Of a stretch of 25,439 nucleotides of DNA, positions 21,986 through 25,439 are shown in pieces. The position numbers and the translations under genes are program-made. Origin of the DNA: SZUA-254 sp964596065 (lineage in GTDB: Bacteria > Bacteroidota > Ignavibacteria > UBA10030 > SZUA-254); contig CAZQSM010000032.1 in NCBI GenBank assembly GCA_964596065.1, forward strand, positions 1-25,439. The letters are read 5' to 3'. The notes beneath the pieces were generated by a model that saw only the letters and a program-made list of their open reading frames with translations, searched no databases and was not told the origin of the DNA. Position 1 is the first letter of the stretch, and every line of letters starts with the position of its first letter.

Positions 21986-24900
21986 ATGCGACCTCGGAAC
22001 ACCACATATCGGGCGGCGTTCTCGCTTCTCTTCACCATTCTCGCCTCGACCGGTGTGGTCACCGCGCAGACCCAGTTCAGGATCCCGTTGTACGTCAGCG
22101 ACAACACCGTCAGGCGGGACACGCTCTTGTTCGGCGTCCACCCGCAGGCGTCGTATTGCATCGACGACGTGACGCTGAAGTTCGGCGACTGCGACACCAT
22201 CAAGGAGGCGGAACTTCCCCCGACGCCGCCCGCCGGGGTGTTCGACGCCCGGTTCGTTGACGTCAGGAGCGGGCCCGGCGCGTGCCTCGGTGTCGGGATG
22301 GGGGAGAACATCACGAGCTTCACGTCCGGCTCGGACGTGGACACGTTCCAGGTCAAATTCCAGCCGGGAGCGGGCGGATATCCCTTCAAGTTCCGCTGGC
22401 CCCAGGGCCTCTCGGCGTTCGCCGACAGCATCAGGTTGCGCGATCCGCTCGGACTCCCCCCCCAGTTCGGCGGCGTGAGCGTGAACATGCTCACCGTCGA
22501 TTCCGCCACCGTCACGAACACCCTGATCAACGCCCTCTACATTTTCGTCTATCACCCGAAGGCCCAGACCTATCCTGGGGTGCCCGCGCTGACCAGCCCC
22601 CTCGACAACGCCGTCGAGGTCGACACCAATGCCACCTTGACCTGGTCCGCCTCCCCAGGGGCTGCCGCCTACATCCTGCAGGTCTCCACCGTCCCGACAT
22701 TTGCCTCGTACGTCCTGCGCGATACGCTGACGCTCACGAGCCGGTCGCTCCAGCTCGCCCCGAACGATACCTTCTACTGGAGGGTGAGCGCGGTCCACCC
22801 CTACCTGAACGGCTGCTTCTCGCCGACCTCCTCGTTCCGGACATTGACCACGGGGCCGCCGGCACCGGCCCTCCTGCTGCCGGCGAACGCCGCCACGAAC
22901 GTGGCCGTGTCGCCGACCCTCTCCTGGAGCACGGCGGCGACTGCGACGAGTTACAGGCTGGAAGTATCGCCGAACCAGACTTTCACCGTCCTCGACTTCG
23001 TCGACTCCACGATCACCGGCACGTCCAGTCCGGTCGGCCCTCTCCTCAACTGCGTCACCAGATACTGGCGGGTCCGGGCGAGGAACGCCACGGGCGTGAG
23101 CCCCTGGTCGGTCGTCCGGAGCTTCACGGTCGCGCTCGCCGCGCCGGGCGCTCCGGCCCCGCTCTCCCCGGCCGACAACGCGACGGGACAGCCGACATCA
23201 CTCATGCTTTCCTGGTCGGGCGCCGACAGCTGTTCCAAAACGTACAGGCTGGAGCTCTCGACCGATTCGCTCTTTGCCTCGCCGCTCGTCTTCGACAATG
23301 TGGCCGCCACCTCCCGCGCGGTCGGCCCCCTCGGGGAACTGACCAGATACTTCTGGAGGGTCAGGGCGAAAAACCAGGGGACGGACACCGGATCGTTCGG
23401 ACCGGTCCGGCGGTTCACCACGCTCCTGAACCCCCCCGCGGCCCCGTCGATCCTCTCTCCGGCCAACGGCGATACCACGGTTCCGCTGAACGCGATGTTG
23501 CGCTGGTCCAGCTCGATCCACGTCGATTCCTACCAGGTGCAGGTGGCGACTGACGCGGCCTACTCCTCGATCGTCAGCGACGTCAGCGTCACCGACACGG
23601 CGTACCAGACGATCAGCCTGGAGAACTGCAGGACGTTCTACTGGCGGGTTCGGGCGAAAAACGGGGCCGGCACCGGCCCGTACGCGTCCCGGAATTTCCG
23701 CGTGGCCCGGGCGCTCCCGGCGGCGCCGTCGCTCCTCCTGCCGGCCAACGGCGCCGCAGGCGTCGACGAGGTCACGACCCTGAGCTGGCAGGCCGAGGCG
23801 TGCGCCTTCCAGTACCGCGTCGAGCTGGCGACCGATTCGCTCTTCACGCAGATCGTCACCGACCAGACCGTTTCCGCGCTTTCGCTCGGTGTCGGACCGC
23901 TCGCCGGCAACCTCGACCATTTCTGGCGTGTCACGGGCGTCAACAACCTCGGGCAGGGGACCCCGTCGCCGTTCTTCCGCTTCCGGACGACCGCGCTCAC
24001 CACGCCGCCTCCTCCCGGCCTGCTTTCGCCGGCGAACGGCAGCGGCAGCGTCCCGCTCCCGGTGACGCTCTGCTGGGATTCGGCTCCGAGGGCGACGTCG
24101 TACCGGCTCCAGGTCGCGTTCGACTCCAATTTTACCACGCTGACGTACAACGATACCTCAACCGGGCAGGTGCGCTGCCGGACGTTCCCGGTGCTCCTGA
24201 ACAACACCACGTATTACTGGAGGGTGCGTTCGACCAACGCGGCCGGCACCAGCGCGTATTCGGGCCGCTACAATTTCACCACGCTGTCTCCCCCGGCCGC
24301 CCCGACGCTGGTTTTCCCCGGGAACAACGCCGACGGGGTGACCGCGGCCCCGCTCTTCACCTGGAGCGTGCCGCAGAACGCGCTCTCGTACCGGCTTCAG
24401 GTGGCGAGGGATTCGCTCTTCACGAGCGTCTTCAGCGACGATTCGAACCTTGTGATCACCAGCTGGCAGACCGGCCCCCTCCAGAGCCACACGCGCTACT
24501 TCTGGCGCGTGCAGGCGAAAAACTCGGTCGGGACCGGCCCCTGGTCTCCGGTGTTCAATTTCCGCACGACCTTCATCGGCGTCGCCAACTGGCTGATGCC
24601 CCTGGCCATCCGCGAAACCGGCCAGGCGCGGGACACGATCTACCTCGGCCTCCATCCCGACGCCTCCTGCGGCATCGAAGCGTGGCTCGGAGAGTACGAG
24701 CTGCCGCCGCCGCCGTTTCCCGGGACGTTCGACGCCAGGTTCGTGTCGGCGGGGAACCCGTCGTGCAGCCTGGGGGAGGGCCTCCGGGTCAACCTGCTCC
24801 CCTTCAGGACCTACACGCAGGTCGACACCTACCGGGTCAGGTTCCAGCCCGGCACCGGATCCTACCCCATCACGCTCTCCTGGGACAGGAATTTCATCTC

Positions 24901-25387
24901 GAGCGTCTGTGACAGCATGATCGTCAAGGACGAATTCGGCGGGTCCACGGTGTTCGCCCGGATGGACCAGGTCGGGAGCGTGTCGGTGGCCAATTCCAGC
25001 GTCACGAGCCTGCTCTTCATCAAGCACGGGGCGTTCCCGCTGATCAACGACGTCCGGCCCCCCGCGCCGAGGACGCCCACCGGGTATTCGCTCTCGCAGA
25101 ACTACCCGAACCCGTTCAACCCGGCGACCAGGGTGACATTCTCCGCCGAATATGATTCCCGGTTGACCGTGACCGTCTATGACGTCCTCGGCCGCGAGGT
25201 GATCGTGCTCGCCGACGACGTCTTTTCCCCGGGCATCTACACGGTGACGTGGGACGGACGGAACTCGCACGGCGCCCCGATGCCGAGCGGGACCTACTAC
25301 CTGCGCCTGACCGCGACCCCCTCATCGGCGGGCGCGGTCCCCGATGCCACGGTGGGAGAAATCCGCAAGATGCTCCTCCTGAAATAG
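21986..25387 (+). CDS. Secreted protein: unnamed domain, seven FN3 repeats, unnamed domain, sorting domain
   Basis: 1133 residues. Signal peptide about 1-27 (MRPRNTTYRAAF, then a hydrophobic core ending VVTAQ). The shared domain appears at about 31-190 and again at about 866-1015. Between them lie seven fibronectin-type-III-like repeats of 94-97 residues (about 196-863), each with a P-x-LLxPANG start, an L-x-W, a YRLQVA-DSLF segment and a YWRVRAKN strand. A T9SS-type sorting domain follows from about 1029 (LSQNYPNPFNPATRV), with FlgD-like GIYTVTWDGRNSHG and the end IRKMLLLK. No Shine-Dalgarno is visible before the ATG, and a terminator hairpin ends right there. The signal peptide supports this start. 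Likely an elongated surface or adhesive protein; ligand unknown. Confidence 0.9.
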   Translation: MRPRNTTYRAAFSLLFTILASTGVVTAQTQFRIPLYVSDNTVRRDTLLFGVHPQASYCIDDVTLKFGDCDTIKEAELPPTPPAGVFDARFVDVRSGPGACLGVGMGENITSFTSGSDVDTFQVKFQPGAGGYPFKFRWPQGLSAFADSIRLRDPLGLPPQFGGVSVNMLTVDSATVTNTLINALYIFVYHPKAQTYPGVPALTSPLDNAVEVDTNATLTWSASPGAAAYILQVSTVPTFASYVLRDTLTLTSRSLQLAPNDTFYWRVSAVHPYLNGCFSPTSSFRTLTTGPPAPALLLPANAATNVAVSPTLSWSTAATATSYRLEVSPNQTFTVLDFVDSTITGTSSPVGPLLNCVTRYWRVRARNATGVSPWSVVRSFTVALAAPGAPAPLSPADNATGQPTSLMLSWSGADSCSKTYRLELSTDSLFASPLVFDNVAATSRAVGPLGELTRYFWRVRAKNQGTDTGSFGPVRRFTTLLNPPAAPSILSPANGDTTVPLNAMLRWSSSIHVDSYQVQVATDAAYSSIVSDVSVTDTAYQTISLENCRTFYWRVRAKNGAGTGPYASRNFRVARALPAAPSLLLPANGAAGVDEVTTLSWQAEACAFQYRVELATDSLFTQIVTDQTVSALSLGVGPLAGNLDHFWRVTGVNNLGQGTPSPFFRFRTTALTTPPPPGLLSPANGSGSVPLPVTLCWDSAPRATSYRLQVAFDSNFTTLTYNDTSTGQVRCRTFPVLLNNTTYYWRVRSTNAAGTSAYSGRYNFTTLSPPAAPTLVFPGNNADGVTAAPLFTWSVPQNALSYRLQVARDSLFTSVFSDDSNLVITSWQTGPLQSHTRYFWRVQAKNSVGTGPWSPVFNFRTTFIGVANWLMPLAIRETGQARDTIYLGLHPDASCGIEAWLGEYELPPPPFPGTFDARFVSAGNPSCSLGEGLRVNLLPFRTYTQVDTYRVRFQPGTGSYPITLSWDRNFISSVCDSMIVKDEFGGSTVFARMDQVGSVSVANSSVTSLLFIKHGAFPLINDVRPPAPRTPTGYSLSQNYPNPFNPATRVTFSAEYDSRLTVTVYDVLGREVIVLADDVFSPGIYTVTWDGRNSHGAPMPSGTYYLRLTATPSSAGAVPDATVGEIRKMLLLK
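22076..22555 (+). repeat. Unnamed secreted domain, copy B
   Basis: About 160 residues, next to the signal peptide. Shares with copy A: FGVH, SYCID, ELPPTPPAGVFDARF, ACLGVG, FQPGAGGYPF and a closing FGG / TVTNTLINAL. It has a small insertion carrying an extra Cys (GDCDT) between the first Cys and ELPP. Confidence 0.8.
22571..24574 (+). repeat. Seven tandem FN3-like repeats (protein level)
   Basis: Repeat starts: 22571, 22856, 23138, 23429, 23711, 23999 and 24287, with unit lengths of 282-291 nt. All have the conserved Trp in strand B (LSW, LRW, LTW, FTW, LCW) and the F/YWRV strand, with the Pro-rich hinge (PPAAP-like) between units. Confidence 0.88.
24581..25030 (+). repeat. Unnamed secreted domain, copy C
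   Basis: About 150 residues between the last FN3 repeat and the sorting domain. Shares LGLHPDAS, a Cys just after it, ELPPPPFPGTFDARF, a Cys before SLGEG, FQPGTGSYPI, DEFGG and NSSVTSLLFI with copies A and B. Confidence 0.8.
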
Positions 25388-25439
25388 CGTCCGCTTCCCG
25401 CCGCCCCGATGTATCCCGGTTCGTTCCCCCGGTTCACCC

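Noticed and set aside
18248..24574. Tandem repeats considered as DNA satellite or CRISPR-like arrays
   Set aside because: Repetition is at protein level (B modules and FN3); the nucleotide units differ widely and keep frame, with no short repeat-spacer pattern.

Overview
The window is a high-GC bacterial chromosome segment that most likely comes from the Fibrobacteres-Chlorobi-Bacteroidetes (FCB) group, near Ignavibacteria/Kapabacteria/Rhodothermia-type lineages. Two things point there: three secreted proteins ending in the 'QNYPNPFNP' C-terminal sorting domain typical of type IX secretion (T9SS) cargo, and the gene order rplM-rpsI-rpsB-tsf-pyrH-frr. Unlike Bacteroidia proper, it shows clear Shine-Dalgarno sites and sigma70-like promoters with 17-bp spacers instead of the TTTG/TAnnTTTG type. 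The phylum call is inference; no 16S rRNA is present.

Layout. (1) 1-2293: the 3' part of a 2-oxo acid dehydrogenase E2 gene overlaps lipA by one base (ATGA), so a lipoylated enzyme and the enzyme that makes its cofactor are translationally linked. (2) 2330-6253: a translation operon, L13-S9, then S2-EF-Ts-UMP kinase-ribosome recycling factor. (3) 6317-7590: a membrane pair, a tandem-PspC protein and a six-helix protein, probably for envelope stress or membrane homeostasis. (4) 7615-11834, minus strand: DNA polymerase I with all three activities, and an MFS exporter. (5) 11932-12792: an EamA/DMT transporter, divergent from the MFS gene. (6) 12816-14766: tRNA-Ser(UGA), followed 15 nt later by an unusual coiled-coil protein whose C-terminal half resembles gas-vesicle GvpL/GvpF, then a 75-codon ORF, tRNA-Asp(GUC) and a strong terminator. 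(7) 14767-15532: a long gene-free region with a consensus promoter. (8) 15533-25387: three large secreted or surface proteins. The first is a 1774-residue mosaic of beta-helix, CARDB-like, lectin-like and five SdrD-B-like modules. The second and third share an unnamed ~150-residue, two-cysteine domain, once in the second and twice in the third, where the copies flank seven FN3 repeats.

Regions 1-5 are ordinary core genome. The less ordinary content is the GvpL/F-like protein linked to a tRNA, the repeated secreted domain, the tandem-PspC protein and the leader and terminator arrangements of the surface-protein genes. No mobile element, CRISPR array, integrase or rRNA was seen.
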